43,487 bases of DNA from assembly GCA_033557835.1 (NCBI GenBank), contig JAWQRO010000308.1:1-43487 (forward strand). Direction: 5' to 3'. Of the stretch, positions 12,201-22,954 are shown piece after piece. Source of the DNA: Helochares maculicollis (Eukaryota; Arthropoda; Insecta; Coleoptera; Hydrophilidae). Below the pieces are notes generated by a model. The model saw only the letters and a list, made by a program, of their open reading frames with translations. It was not told the DNA's origin and searched no databases. The position numbers were made by a program, and so were the translations under genes. The stretch's first letter is position 1. Every line of letters begins with the position of its first letter.

Positions 12201-14227
12201 CGCCAAATACCTAACACAACACCTAATTTTATTTCAAACGTATTTTAAAAAGATCTTAAGTAATATCAAGGGAAATATTTATTAAGTAGGAAAGTAAGCT
12301 TAACTAATAGCTAAAGTTGTCGACCTCCGATGGAGCTAAGTAAAGCCCTTAGGCTTCTAATCAAAGTTCAACTTATCCGGAGACTCAAGAATAGGTAACA
12401 GTTTTAAACAAGTGATTATTAGCATGATACCGAAATACATTAGTAATATCGTATTACTTATAATATAGTATTTTTCTTTACTTGAAGATCACTTGAAACA
12501 TAGGAATTGTCGCAAACCATCCAACATCTGCTCCTCGTCAAAAGTACCCAATACACAACTGCTTTCAAAATTTCTTAAATATCACTTTCCAGATGTTCTC
12601 TTTTCCCTCTAAATATATTCTGTGTCCAAATCGTTTTCACCCACCCTTTCAAACTGCACTTCAAGTGTCTTGATATCAACCATCGCCGGCACCTCCTTCG
12701 CTAGTCAACTTTACTTGCAGCTTTCTATCACATAAATTCACGTTAAGGTCTGTCAAAATCTTCAATAATTCAATTTCAAACCATCCTATTTGTGATCGTT
12801 TCCCTACTATTATTTTAAAATATCTTGTCTAACACTCCTACTTAAATCATGCTTAGTGCCCTAACATAATTTGAAAAAGAAAATCTTGTAGAGCAGAAAA
12901 TGTTAATATGTAATATGCGGTAAAATGGAACACTACAACTTCCACAATATCCTTAAATGGCAACAATTTTAGAAGTTCCCGAAATTTTGAACTTCCAACT
13001 ATAACGGTAATTCAAAAACAAACCCACTTCTCAAAATTACAACCAAAGTCCCGACCATACTGCCTACTTTAAGTACTGTGTAGTGTGGCTCCTTTCTCGC
13101 AACATCCTGAAACTATCTTGCGAAACGCAATCCAAATATATATATATATATATTTGGCAGTAGATTTCAGATTTACACGCTGCTTAAAGGCATAAGATGT
13201 TCCTTTACAGTTTCACTTAGTTTTATACGAAGCATCGTCAGAAATAACGTTTCATTTTACGTTAATGTAATGACGATGCTTCTTATAAAACTCGCCATTT
13301 TGCATAGAGACATATGAGTCGAAATATTTTAGTGAACAAATATTGTAGTTTATATTTTATGCCAATAATATAATTTACTTGATCTTGTGAAAACCAACCT
13401 ATAACATTTTGACAAAAATGGGAATTTTTTTATTACCTATCAAATAATTAGAGTATATATTTCAAAGACTTTCTTAACATATAGCCATTGAATATAATAC
13501 ATCCATAGAATTTTGAAAGTGGCTTATAATAATCAATAATAATATCATTAACCAAATTGTACTTTTTAGCCAATGAGTATAAACTTGCAGCTTAGCAAGA
13601 TATTTTAGCGTTTGTGATAAAATGTGCGTAATAAAATTTTAATTTTATAGCATATAAAAGTTAGATAATTTAATTTTTTAATTTTTATTCGACTGCTTCA
13701 AAGTATGTGGTAAAGTAATAACAACAGTTCATCTGTTTGCAATAAATTCTACTTCCTACACAGTAAAAAAATATTCCAAATGGTCTAATGGGCACCTAAA
13801 TTGAAGCAATGTTTATTAAAGTCCACAAGCTTGAGACCAATTTATTAGATTATTTCAAGCATATAATCATTCACAGACATATTAACCCATAATTTTACTA
13901 TTTACTTACCGCTAGTTGAAACTCCCTGCTTGGCGATGAAGAAGTACAACTCGACGGAAATAAATGGAAATATGCATTTTTCTCTCTGAATGCATAAAGG
14001 CAGAACAATGCGCAATAGATAACTTGATACAAATTATATAATATTAAAACTGTTTTTAGCTGAAAAGGCTCCCTTTTCTCCATTAATTTTGGGCCTAGTT
14101 TCAGTACGAAATATAAATAAAAAACTAAAATTGCTACAACTGGTATTGGTGATTTCATGAACGGCCATTCGTCGACTATTGGATCTAAAACAATATATCA
14201 CGAAATCAGTATAGTCACAATAAAGCA

Positions 14228-14276
<49 letters not shown>

Positions 14277-14369
14277 ATGTTGAATTATATTCTCAAACCT
14301 AGGCTTACCTCGTTTTGCTTCAACAATTTCATTGTAATTTTTAATTAGAAGGTGCATTATAGACGCCAT
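6273..14369 (-). CDS. ELOVL very-long-chain fatty acid elongase, copy 4 (five exons, long introns)
   Basis: Spliced model: 14369-14309, 14184-13910, 10691-10529, 6716-6580, 6491-6273; 284 aa with all phases correct. Begins MASIMHLLIKNYNEIVEAKR followed by DPIVDEWPFM. Seen: KLGPKLMEKREPF, GAWWYFFSKIVDLLDTVFFVLRKK, FLHVYHH (His 147, 150 and 151), HVVMYFYYFLSALGP, QKYLWWKKYMTWIQ and a hydrophilic tail. It matches the family consensus more closely than copies 1-3, so it may be the conserved member from which the others arose; that is inference. Introns 2 (3.2 kb) and 3 (3.8 kb) are far longer than those of copies 1-3. Intron 2 contains a Ly6-type gene and a hairpin; intron 3 contains a repeat element. 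Exon 2 is four codons longer than in the sister genes, with a serine-rich segment near its end. Confidence 0.93.
7857..9181 (+). mobile_element. Non-autonomous repeat element, copy B
   Basis: The ends resemble inverted repeats: the left reads cagtgtgttgcagaactaat and the right, on the opposite strand, catggtgtttcaaaattaag, both next to TATA. The body matches the reverse complement of 40125-41255 over about 1 kb, including the landmark cgttcgaccgacgtcat and a long stretch around 8640-9060. Within it, a segment near 8060-8330 is repeated at 8330-8560 with a 270-bp offset; each unit ends attacatcatacatcgcaa. No open frame of note occurs, so it is non-autonomous. It lies inside intron 3 of elongase copy 4. 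The superfamily is not clear; TA-rich flanks hint at a TA-targeting DNA transposon. Confidence 0.7.
10011..10067. repeat. Short diverged repeat, unit 1
   Basis: This shares cccttaggct...ttatccggaga...gaataggtaa-type landmarks with 12341-12398, in the same orientation. It is a small decayed dispersed repeat; both copies lie in long introns of elongase copy 4. Confidence 0.4.
10765..11187 (-). CDS. Ly6/uPAR-domain secreted or GPI-anchored protein, nested in an intron
   Basis: A single-exon 140-aa protein. I start it at the ATG at 11187 (MSLLLALVIF), because the in-frame triplets just upstream contain no earlier ATG. A signal peptide ends around VLS before LTCYAC. The mature part has ten cysteines: a CxxC opening, then spaced cysteines, CKVC, and a closing DLCN. 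This is the three-finger Ly6/uPAR signature. The C-terminus is hydrophobic (ILLTFFCIII), as for GPI attachment. Insect Ly6 proteins act at the cell surface in, for example, septate junction assembly or neuronal excitability; which applies here is unknown. It lies entirely within intron 2 of elongase copy 4 on the same strand, so its transcript would share orientation with the host pre-mRNA. A single coding exon is unusual for the family and could reflect retroposition. Confidence 0.85.
   Translation of the reverse strand: MSLLLALVIFSSSPFVLSLTCYACSGYSHTGSCATAQNMISTNCSTFSVEDSVIYKLGFHGTTTIVPNKCLLIKSAVIHSPPIITRSCMVSVNGRSPCENNKIVMCKVCDTDLCNATKSTQKVSKTILLTFFCIIINTLK
12341..12398. repeat. Short diverged repeat, unit 2
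   Basis: Direct-orientation relative of 10011-10067, sharing cccttaggct and ttatccggaga. Non-coding. Confidence 0.4.
13132..13157. repeat. 26-bp perfect palindrome with an AT core
   Basis: A (TA)n core is bounded by ccaaat and atttgg, making the whole 26 bp self-complementary. It lies 60 bp before the hairpin at 13219-13292. Confidence 0.8.
13219..13292. repeat. Stem-loop with 22-bp near-perfect arms (pre-miRNA-like or MITE)
   Basis: Positions 13219-13240 pair with 13271-13292 with one mismatch in 22. After a small internal loop, 13245-13250 (taacgt) pairs with 13259-13264 (acgtta), leaving an 8-nt terminal loop. The overall size of 74 nt is that of a microRNA precursor, but the same shape could come from a short inverted-repeat transposon end. 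Which strand, if any, is transcribed is unknown, although the minus strand would be carried in elongase copy 4 pre-mRNA. Confidence 0.6.
14229..14273. repeat. (TA)n microsatellite
   Basis: About 22 TA units in intron 1 of elongase copy 4, 45 bp before the acceptor of exon 2. Tracts of this type are length-variable. Confidence 0.95.
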
Positions 14370-16545
14370 TATTTTAAGATCTAAAACACAACAAAGGGAT
14401 ATAAATGAAACTCATTGATACTTCTTAAGGTTATTTTAACGAAACCTTACCTTTAGTAGTTAAAATGTTATGAGACTTATCCTAAAATAGTTGCACATTT
14501 TCTAATATTATACATCATGTCAATATTTAATACTAATAGTAATTAAGTAGCAAATATTTATATAAGTATTACTTAATAGCTCTTTGAGTTTTACAAAACA
14601 AAACATCTATTTTACGTCAGTCGCTCTCAAGGATAGCTGAATAAGGGGATATAAATTTCTTTAAAAAACGTACTTTCATAAAAAGTACTCTTTGTATGTA
14701 AATTGCACTTGTAAAAATGCAAATTGATTATCGTAAGCGAAAATTTAAACCAATATAAGCATATCAGAATTGTAACGTTTTATTTTCTTGTTCGTGCGTA
14801 TGCATTTCGTTATAGAATTTTACTTTCTATCATCTACTTTTACTTCCCATATTTCAATGATAGCATCGATTTACCACTAATATGTAATTTTATAATATAT
14901 TACAGGAAACCTTACCTTTATAAAGTGAAACTATTTTTACGATAAAAAGCACTTCCTAAATTTCGTTAGAATTAATTGATTTGTTAGTGGCCACTAAACT
15001 TTTATGAACATTTGACTGTTAGTGTCTCTTAAAGGGATATGAAAGTGAAACTTATATAACAACATTTTATATGAGTTGGAACATTTGAAAAATGCAATTG
15101 TGCCGCAGTTTTAGTATTATGAAGATCTTTTAAAAATAATAGTATTTTAAAACATTTCAGACATGCGACTTAAACGGTCGTAAACTTTTTTCCATTGAAA
15201 AGTGTAACTATATCAAAAAATGAGAACTAAGCTGGATTCTATTCGTCTGTTAAATCGGTATATCTTGCAATCAAAGGTCATTGTCATAACTGCAGGTTCG
15301 CTAAATTATCTACTTAGTGACATTCTATATTTTATGAAGTAAGACACAAATCAGCAGTTTACCAGAAACATGTCATTGAACTTCCTTTTAAAAAATATGA
15401 AGAAATTGTTATTTAAAAATCATTTAACTTGATTTTAAGTTGATAAAATACAAATAAGTATTTAAATAAAGGCATTATTATTATGTTACCAAAACAATTA
15501 AAGAAAATAAAAAGTTATTGGCGGACCTTTATTAATATTGATTATTAATATTGATCAAAATGCATTGCGTGAAAAAAAATTCTATTAAACTCACCTTTTA
15601 ACTAGAAAGTCTATTATTAGAATAATGTAATTCTCCCACTAGATATGCCCCTAGTAGTCCACCTCGGATGCCCACCAACATTAAACTGGCAAAAGTATGC
15701 TTACCTTTGAGTTTTCATACAGTTGTTCATGTGTAAACAATATTCTTTCTTACTACAATTTGAAATTTCCCCCTTTCACTCTTGTCGCTGTTTCGCCGGT
15801 AGTACCAATGGTACCACATGTTTTGCCGGTGGGTAAGTGATACGGATTTTAAGAAGCTGGTGCTGAGCACATAATATGAACTCTTTTTGCTTTTTAATAT
15901 TCATGAATGATTTTTACAACAATCAGCGCCTTACAACCTTTTCAAATTAAGAAAGCTTCCTGTCATGATTACGTCAGCATATTAAACGTTAGATTAACTA
16001 AATGCAAGTGATGTAATTTTCCTTAAAAATAATTTCCATTAGTTGATTCTATAGAAGACAAACTGTGATTTTCAATAAAGATTGTTTACATTGTTTTGTG
16101 AAGTTTCTTGCATTCCGGAGCATACCATAAATGAAAAGTACGTCACTTGACTTCAGTTCTCGCAATCACAAAGCCTATCTTTTAGTGATGCTTTCTAATA
16201 GCCCACAATAAAAATACCCCATTATCGTAATCATAGATCGAACAAACGGAAACATAAGCAAATATACCGGCAGTAAAATGGTAAGTGCTTCATACACTCA
16301 AATTGATGTCAAATAATTAATATATGTCCTATTAACCTATAAATTCGTAAAATTCATTACTACTTATAGGCAAACGTACTGAATACTTCAAAAACTTGAC
16401 ACATACGAAAACTTGCGGGCTAATAAATAAAAACCAACACTTCAAATTAAACATTTTAAACCAGTAAAAGTGCGGAGAATCTGTTGCCAATTATATAATT
16501 GAAAAAATTTATTTGATGTTAAACATTCAAATACATTAAAAATGT
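14370..16545. other. Gene-free region upstream of elongase copy 4
   Basis: AT-rich sequence that should include the promoter of elongase copy 4 near 14370-14700. A 73-codon open frame at 14724-14945 shows no family features. A slightly GC-richer patch around 15780-15835 ends with a gtaagt donor-like site on the plus strand, but I could not build a gene from it. Confidence 0.5.
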
Positions 16546-16760
16546 TTATCCGGATTTAACATTGTGGCTTGAGATTCTTTCAAATCCTTAGAAGTGGTTT
16601 TGCGTAATAAGATAAGTAAATCAACCGACCGTCTATAGGCTTTGAATCAAATTATAAACAAAGTTATAACTATAGTTAACAAGACATAACGACGTGTGGA
16701 TGTATTAAATATGGAGTTATGAGCGTTAATTACATTTTAACAAAATCAAAACGAAACCGC
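16546..16760 (-). pseudogene. Decayed ELOVL elongase fragment (last-exon relic)
   Basis: On the minus strand the frame reads IVITLFII, then a TGA stop, then FKAYRRS, matching VITFLYLF...FYIKAYRQ of the copy 4 last exon. At the DNA level gtctrtaggctttga and aaagttat...ttag are shared with copy 4 at about 6350-6400, with 12 bp deleted between them. Slightly upstream, HVVM after an LI-x stretch resembles the HVVMY motif of exon 4. An in-frame stop, missing middle parts and no histidine box show it is non-functional. It extends the elongase array by one dead member. The nearby 65-codon frame at 16726-16923 may hold more of it, but I could not align it. Confidence 0.6.
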
Positions 16761-17789
16761 ACGCGTTTGCCAAGGCATCGTCCTGTATGCATCTTTCTTT
16801 TTCTATCGACTTCCAATAACTGTCTTCAGACCCTTGGGCTATGGGTAACACGTTACGTTGATTGGTAACACTGTAACCTGCTTTACGGAGAAGAAAGTAC
16901 CATCGACATTCTTCAGTGCCCATTCAAGCATCAATTGTTTTATTGTACTTTTTTCAATAGTTTTTCACTCATTTATGAGCCTTTGTTGATTTTTGACTCT
17001 AGAAAAAGTTCATTAGTAGGTGGTCTCTTTAAATTTATCTAAGCCTTCAAGATCGCGATGTATAGCCACTGCGCGTGTTTATTTTTATGTTGTGCGATTA
17101 TATATGCATGTAGAAAAAAGGAACAACTTATTTAAATTGATATTATATGACCTACTCTAATTCTATTCCGTATTAAGATTAATGTTTACACTTGAAAAAA
17201 TTGGTGCTTGTTTTTACTTTCTTCCAAATTATTTATTCGCTGGAATTCTGTTTTCATTCCGATACAAAAAATACTATCCGTCAATTTCTTTTACTTGTAA
17301 AACTTTTACTTAGTATCAGGAGCCATTAGAACTAGACCTGGCTAAATGTGTTTTGATTTATTATTATTTTGGACTTCAACATATAGCAAGCATTCATAAC
17401 TCATATATTTATACTATACTATTTATACTGAATATTAAAACTAAATATAAGAAATGAAAATTGATTTAATTTTTATTTTATAAACATGTAGGAGTTGAAC
17501 AAGAATGAAATAAAAAGATATTCAATTTTGGCAAACAAACAAATTGCAGAGGCGCTTGAAGTTTGATAAATTAAGAAAAATATTTACATTTATGACATTA
17601 AAACTCAAATTTCTTTACAGATACTATTCACTATTTAAAATTAGCTTTATACACATATCAAATATGTCAGCTAAAGATCAAAAAGTAATACATTTTCAGT
17701 AAAGATACAAAATGTAAGAACTACACTCTTTACTCAAGACCCTCGCTTCGTTCACAACATGTGTCTTCTGGGCATGTTGTACAGTTGAT

Positions 17790-18090
17790 TATTGAATTAT
17801 ATTTACATGTATTGAAGTCGGATATTTATGCTGGAATCTGTAAGTGCCATAACTAAGCAATCTACCTATGTGTGAGCGTGATAAAACAAGTATCTCTGCA
17901 TTACAGCAGCTCTTGATTTGACATGTCCTTAATTTCAGCTGAATGCACTTATAACATCGAAAGTGACAACATGATGAATGTTTCAAGGTGCTAATCAAGA
18001 AATGGTTGCATTTCAAAGATGGAAAGCGAAGCAATGTTTTACAGAACGAAAGGAAAAGTCTCTGAAAATTATCGCAGTGAACAGTTTGAA
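17790..18090. repeat. Diverged direct repeat, copy 1
   Basis: Shares a long collinear series of landmarks with 20750-21050: a tttgacat-type block, cttataacat-gaaagtgaca, catgatgaatg and aaaggaaaagtct. No coding potential is recognised; the 62-codon frame at 17978-18166 is inside the repeat and is probably spurious. Confidence 0.65.
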
Positions 18091-18169
18091 AGAGCTACTA
18101 TCTACTATCGAAATATATGACGAAGATCTTCATAATAGTAAATGCGGGTCTAGGTCTTTCGAATAGCAG

Positions 18170-19400
18170 TTTAGAAATATGTTCGTGTTGGAACACAAAC
18201 TAATAAATTATTCGATACTTTATTAGATTATTAGATACAATTTAAACGATCTAGAGTGAGATGCCAAAAGATTAAGCTTTTTTAAAGTAATTCCTCATTC
18301 CGCAATTTTAAATAAAATAAAAAATGAATTTACACTTAAGTTTGACTAGCAAAATAATGTGGTATAGTGTAAATATGTGTAGTTTTTCATCAGTGAAGTC
18401 ATTTACTAAATATTTCTATTGAGACACACATTCAAGTGTTAATTTCTCTTCCAGTTGGAAAAATTTATAATTTTTGAAGAGAGGAAACCTACAAACCATA
18501 AAATTAAAAACATTGCTTTTTTGTAAACTTAATCGATGTTTGAAAGAGATGTTTAAGAGAAAAATAGGGACAGACTAGGAAGGAATTATAATATACAAAG
18601 CTATTGATTTTAGAACTTTGATGAGTTATAGAATCCAAGTAGAAGCTGCTTTAGAAATTAGTCGTTCTATTGCACATATTTTCCATGTATTTTGTTTTCT
18701 GTTTCAAGGAGTTTTAATTGAAGAAGATAAGATAGAGGTATATAAAACATGAATGTAACAAATGGCTTTGTGTGTATAATATGTTAACGCCAGTACAAAG
18801 TTTTATAATAAAATAAAGTTTTATTAAAATATATTTTTATAAAATATGAAAAGAAAAATTCCTTTAATTATGGTCTGGAATTTTCAAATGTTTTAACTTT
18901 TCTTCTTAGACGAGTCTTTTTACTTTAAAAATATTAATTTATAGAAATTAATTAATATAATCATAGTGATTAAGGCATGTTTCTGAATGTCTATTTAAAA
19001 TGAAATAAGATGCTACTTCATTTGTTTCATGAGCAAAGAGAAACCTAGTTTAGCAGAGACTGAAGCAACAAGTTAACTTCTAGATATACTTTGCTTTAGC
19101 AAGTGAAAATATTAATGCATATTCCCGAAGAGTAACAAGGCTCAAATTTCTTACCTAAAGGAAATATAAGCAATAATCGATGAATCGCTAGCATTTCATA
19201 ATCTTGCCACATTTTCTATCTGTGAGCTTATCGAATCTGTTAGCAATTATAACCAATCAGTACTATCAATATTGATCGTCAAAGCTAAAATAGATAGCTT
19301 TCAGCTTCCTTCACAATCGAATTCATGCAGATATAATTAATTAAGGGCCATTGTAGTTAACGTATGAATTCAGGACAAGCAACAATAAGATAAGTGCAGT
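18170..19400. other. Gene-free AT-rich stretch
   Basis: I see no gene, RNA gene or clear repeat here. The mariner element begins at its right edge. Confidence 0.5.
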
Positions 19401-19410
19401 TCGAGGTATA

Positions 19411-20725
19411 CCAAGTGTGTTCAATAAGTATCGCGAATTTAGAATTTTCGCGGGTTACGTATATTCGAATTCCGAATTTTTTTGTGGCGTTATGTTGATA
19501 CTCATGTCTCTCACTTATACCGACAAGTTCCGCCATTTTGAATGTTCAGTTAATTGTTGACAGCTGCTTTGCTTGCCCGTGTTTTGGCTCGTCTTCAATT
19601 TTTACCTATTCAAGAGAATGGATCAAAGAACCTGTATCAAATTTTGTGTGAAAAACGAAATTAAGTGCGCGGATGCATTCCGAATGTTGACTGTGGCATA
19701 CGGAGAAGCTACCTTGGATCGAAGCAATGTTTATCAGTGGTAGAAAATGTTCTCAGAATGCCGAGAAGATATGAACGACAAAGAGCGTGCCGGACGCCCG
19801 AGCACTTCAACAACACGCGAAACAATGATTGAAGTGAATAAAATGGTATTGGTCAATCATCGAATCACAGTTAGAGAAGTTGCTGAGCACCTAGACATAT
19901 CGATTGGCTCGTGCCATTCGATTTTTATCAATGATTTGGGCATGAGACGAGTTTTCGCGAAACTCGTACCAAAATTGCTCAATTTCGACCAAAAACAGCT
20001 TCGTATGAAAATAAGCTGTTGGACTCTGTCCGCGACGACCCAAATTTGCTCCAGAGGGTCATAACTGGTGACGAATCGTGGGTTTACGGTTATGACGTGG
20101 AAACCAAAGCTCAATCATCTCAATGGAAGCTGGCGCACGAACCAAGATCGAAAAATGCTCGCCAAGTTCGGTCGACTGTGAAAGTTTTGCGTACCGTTTT
20201 CTTCGATTGCAGGGGCGTGGTGCATCGTGTGTTCTTGCCACAAGGTAGAACGGTCAATAACGAATATTACCTGCAAGTTGTGCGCAATTTGCGTGAAGCA
20301 ATCCGCCAGAAACGCCCGGATTTGTGGAAGAACAAAAATTGGCTTTTGCACTACGTTAACGCCCCTGCTCACACATCGTTGCTTGTGCGCGACTTTTTGG
20401 CCAAAAACAACACACTAATGATGCCGCAGCCACCATATTCTCCAGATCTGGCCCCCTGTGACTTTCTCTTGTTCCCGAAACTAAAGAGGCCCATGAACGG
20501 ACAACACTACACTAATATTGACGAGATAAAGATGGCTTCGAAGGAAGAGCTGAACAAGATAAAGGAAAATGATTTTTTTAAGTACTTCGAAGATTGGAAA
20601 ACACATTGGCACAAGTGTATAATATGTCATGAGGATTACTTTGAAGGGGAGAAAATAGATATTCATGAATATATCAGTAATTTTTGGAAAACACTAAATT
20701 CGCGATACTTTTTGAACACACCTCG
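19411..20725 (+). mobile_element. Mariner transposon, nearly full length
   Basis: About 1.3 kb bounded by imperfect inverted repeats of roughly 32 bp: the left end reads ccaagtgtgttcaataagta and the right end, on the opposite strand, cgaggtgtgttcaaaaagta, followed on both sides by tcgcgaattt. TA dinucleotides flank both ends (19409-19410 and 20726-20727), the target duplication of Tc1/mariner elements. The size is normal for the family and the interior encodes a broken transposase. Confidence 0.93.
19618..20715 (+). pseudogene. Mariner transposase, inactivated
   Basis: Reading starts MDQRTCIKFCVKNEIKCADA at 19618 and meets an in-frame TAG at 19741. It continues with the HTH region (ERAGRPSTSTT, VREVAEHLDIS) and VPKLLNFDQKQ, then a frame change near 20010 leads into SVRDDPNLLQRVITGDESW. 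The catalytic core is recognisable: first Asp in TGDESW and third in SPDLAPCDF. The position of the second Asp, normally HDNAPAH, is HYVNAPAH, with Val encoded by GTT. The nonsense codon, frameshift and lost catalytic residue show the copy cannot encode active transposase. The rest is well preserved, so insertion was not very ancient. Confidence 0.92.
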
Positions 20726-20749
20726 TATATACTATTATTTTAGACAATA

Positions 20750-21050
20750 TATAATTGTGTCAATTATAATTAGTCTGAAGCCAATAAATTATTCAGGAAT
20801 TTGTAAATGCAAAAGCAAGCAATTTATCTACGTCTATACGCTTCAAAACTAGTCTATGTGTATTGCAGCATCTTTCCATTTGACATCTCTTTAATTTGAG
20901 CAGAGAGTACTTATAACATTGAAAGTGACAGCATGATGAATGCTTCAAAGTACTAGTCAATCAAGATATTTCTCGATTTGGAAAATTACTGAGTGAAATT
21001 ATATTTCATAGAACAAAAGGAAAAGTCTTTTGAAATTAATACAATGCAGA
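20750..21050. repeat. Diverged direct repeat, copy 2
   Basis: Relative of 17790-18090 in the same orientation, beginning within about 30 bp of the right end of the mariner. The mariner therefore landed at or next to the edge of this repeat. Confidence 0.6.
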
Positions 21051-22793
21051 GTTTGCCAGTACAATGACAACAAAAATGTACAAAAAAAAGGTTTCAATTA
21101 GATTGGAAAAAAGTAGATTATCTCTTTTATTCGGCAGCTGAATTTCACTAAAGCGGGCTAAAAACGAGTTATCAATATAGAAAAGCATTCGAAACATTAA
21201 AATCTACATTTTATTTTTTTCCACTCATTTCTAAGTATCACTAAATCGTTACAGTTTATGGTACATTTATGAAATTTGTTCTTGCTTGCATCTTCTTGCA
21301 TAATAAATAATTAGCATCCCTTTATAATTAACATGTAATCATTGGCCGGCATACTAAATGTCGTGTATAAAGCTCTTACTTATTTTTTATTAATATAAAT
21401 AAAATTGTTTAACAATGCAATGCAGTTTAATTATAAAATGTATCGAAGATTACTACTAGTCACACAATTTACAATCCGATTTAATTTTCCAAGAAGTAGG
21501 TAGAACATGATGCTTTTTACTCAGGATATAACTATTTTGCAAATATAATGTTTAGCACAACAATTTCCTGTCTGTCTAATTAACTGCAAGTTAAACACGA
21601 GTATAATCTTAAGATAAGCATTTTGTGCTGCGCTCACACGTCATATGTCACATGTAATAAATATATTGTAACAGCAAGCGCAGATGTTATTGTTTAAGGA
21701 CATTACAGTGTCTTCTTTCCAAGTTATTAAAAGAAAATCATTTAATGCTCAACGGTTATTTACTTTTTACCATCATCGACATGCTAACATAATGATTGCT
21801 ACTTTGATAATTTTAATGTGTTAGTCTATGTTAATAATATTTTATGCTAGGTGCTAATATGCAGAAATACATTACCAAAAAAGAATTGTAATATTGAAAT
21901 GGCAATTAAAGGCTGGAGAAATATGTCCCGTACTAGCAATTTACCTATGCAAAGCTTTGAATTTTTAAATTAGTTCTGATATTTCATTCTACATCGAAAA
22001 AGAATAAATTGCAGTCATTTATTTATTTAAAGACAGTATGTTTTCTAGATAATTACACATTTATAAAAATATATTACTTACCTTTAATAAATTTTGTCAA
22101 CTTTTGAACTAACTTTCAGTACTAACATTCCTTGGAATTGAGCAACTTCATTTCACCGAATTTGCATAGACTTTGATGTAATTTGTTAGTGTTTTTTAAA
22201 TACATAACATCGTGATCAGATTAGGACCATAAAATACCTGATTAATTAATTGATAAAACTCGAATTAAAGTTGCAACCTAAAACTCGTCTGAAAATACTC
22301 AAAAATAATATCCAATAATAATTAAAACTCTGCATGCATTAGTAGAGTACGACGTTCGCATCAACAATGTCAGTGTCCAATTTTACATATGGAATAAGAT
22401 TTCAGGTGCATATCTAAAATTACAAAAACAATAACATTGTGCGTTTGTTATTGACGTGACCATCATGATAATTTCATATTAAAAAGAATTAGCAATCATG
22501 ATTAAAACTATATAAAAGTTAAGAGCTATTTTTTCAAAATAAATCTATAAAATATTTAGTTTATAGTCATAAAGTAACGAGCATTAATCTTCTGCCTCTT
22601 GGGTATTATTAATTGAATCAGTTTTTCCGTGTTGTTAATGATGGTATATTTACACAATTTAAAGAACAATCAGAAAATATTTTAAATAAGTAGCTGTCCT
22701 CAGTATTAAGGAAGAGGATCTACAAGTTCAATATTACCTAGATAAACATATAGGTAGAAAATAATAAAGCAATACGATGTAAAGGATTAATAG
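21051..22793. other. Gene-free AT-rich stretch
   Basis: No open frames, RNA genes or strong repeats are recognised. Confidence 0.5.
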
Positions 22794-22954
22794 TTACGAC
22801 GAATGGCACTCAGTAATGCAGTTAGTTTCATACTTCTTATATTTATTGTTTATTAACGAATGGAACTTGCTGAACATGATGTAGGCTATGCACTTGAAGC
22901 AAGTGTCGTTGGCAAAGAGACCTTGGCTTTGAGAGCACTGGGTCAAAGGAGGTT
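22794..22954 (-). CDS. Possible terminal exon of an unknown cysteine-containing protein
   Basis: On the minus strand, an acceptor (ttctaatctgcag) is followed by an open stretch of 52 codons to a TAA. It encodes PPLTQCSQSQGLFANDTCF, then KCIAYIMFSKFHS, and ends ETNCITECHSS. The local composition is less AT-rich than the surroundings, and cysteines are frequent, which suggests a secreted or disulphide-bonded C-terminus. I found no upstream exon. A TATA-like gggtataaaaa on the minus strand near 23815 is followed by ATG ATT CTC TTT GCT, but no splice joins the two. The family is not recognised and the exon may be false. Confidence 0.25.

Noticed and set aside
16726..16923. 65-codon minus-strand frame starting MGTEECRWYF
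   Set aside because: No recognised family, short, and immediately upstream of the elongase relic; it may be further debris of that relic but I could not align it.
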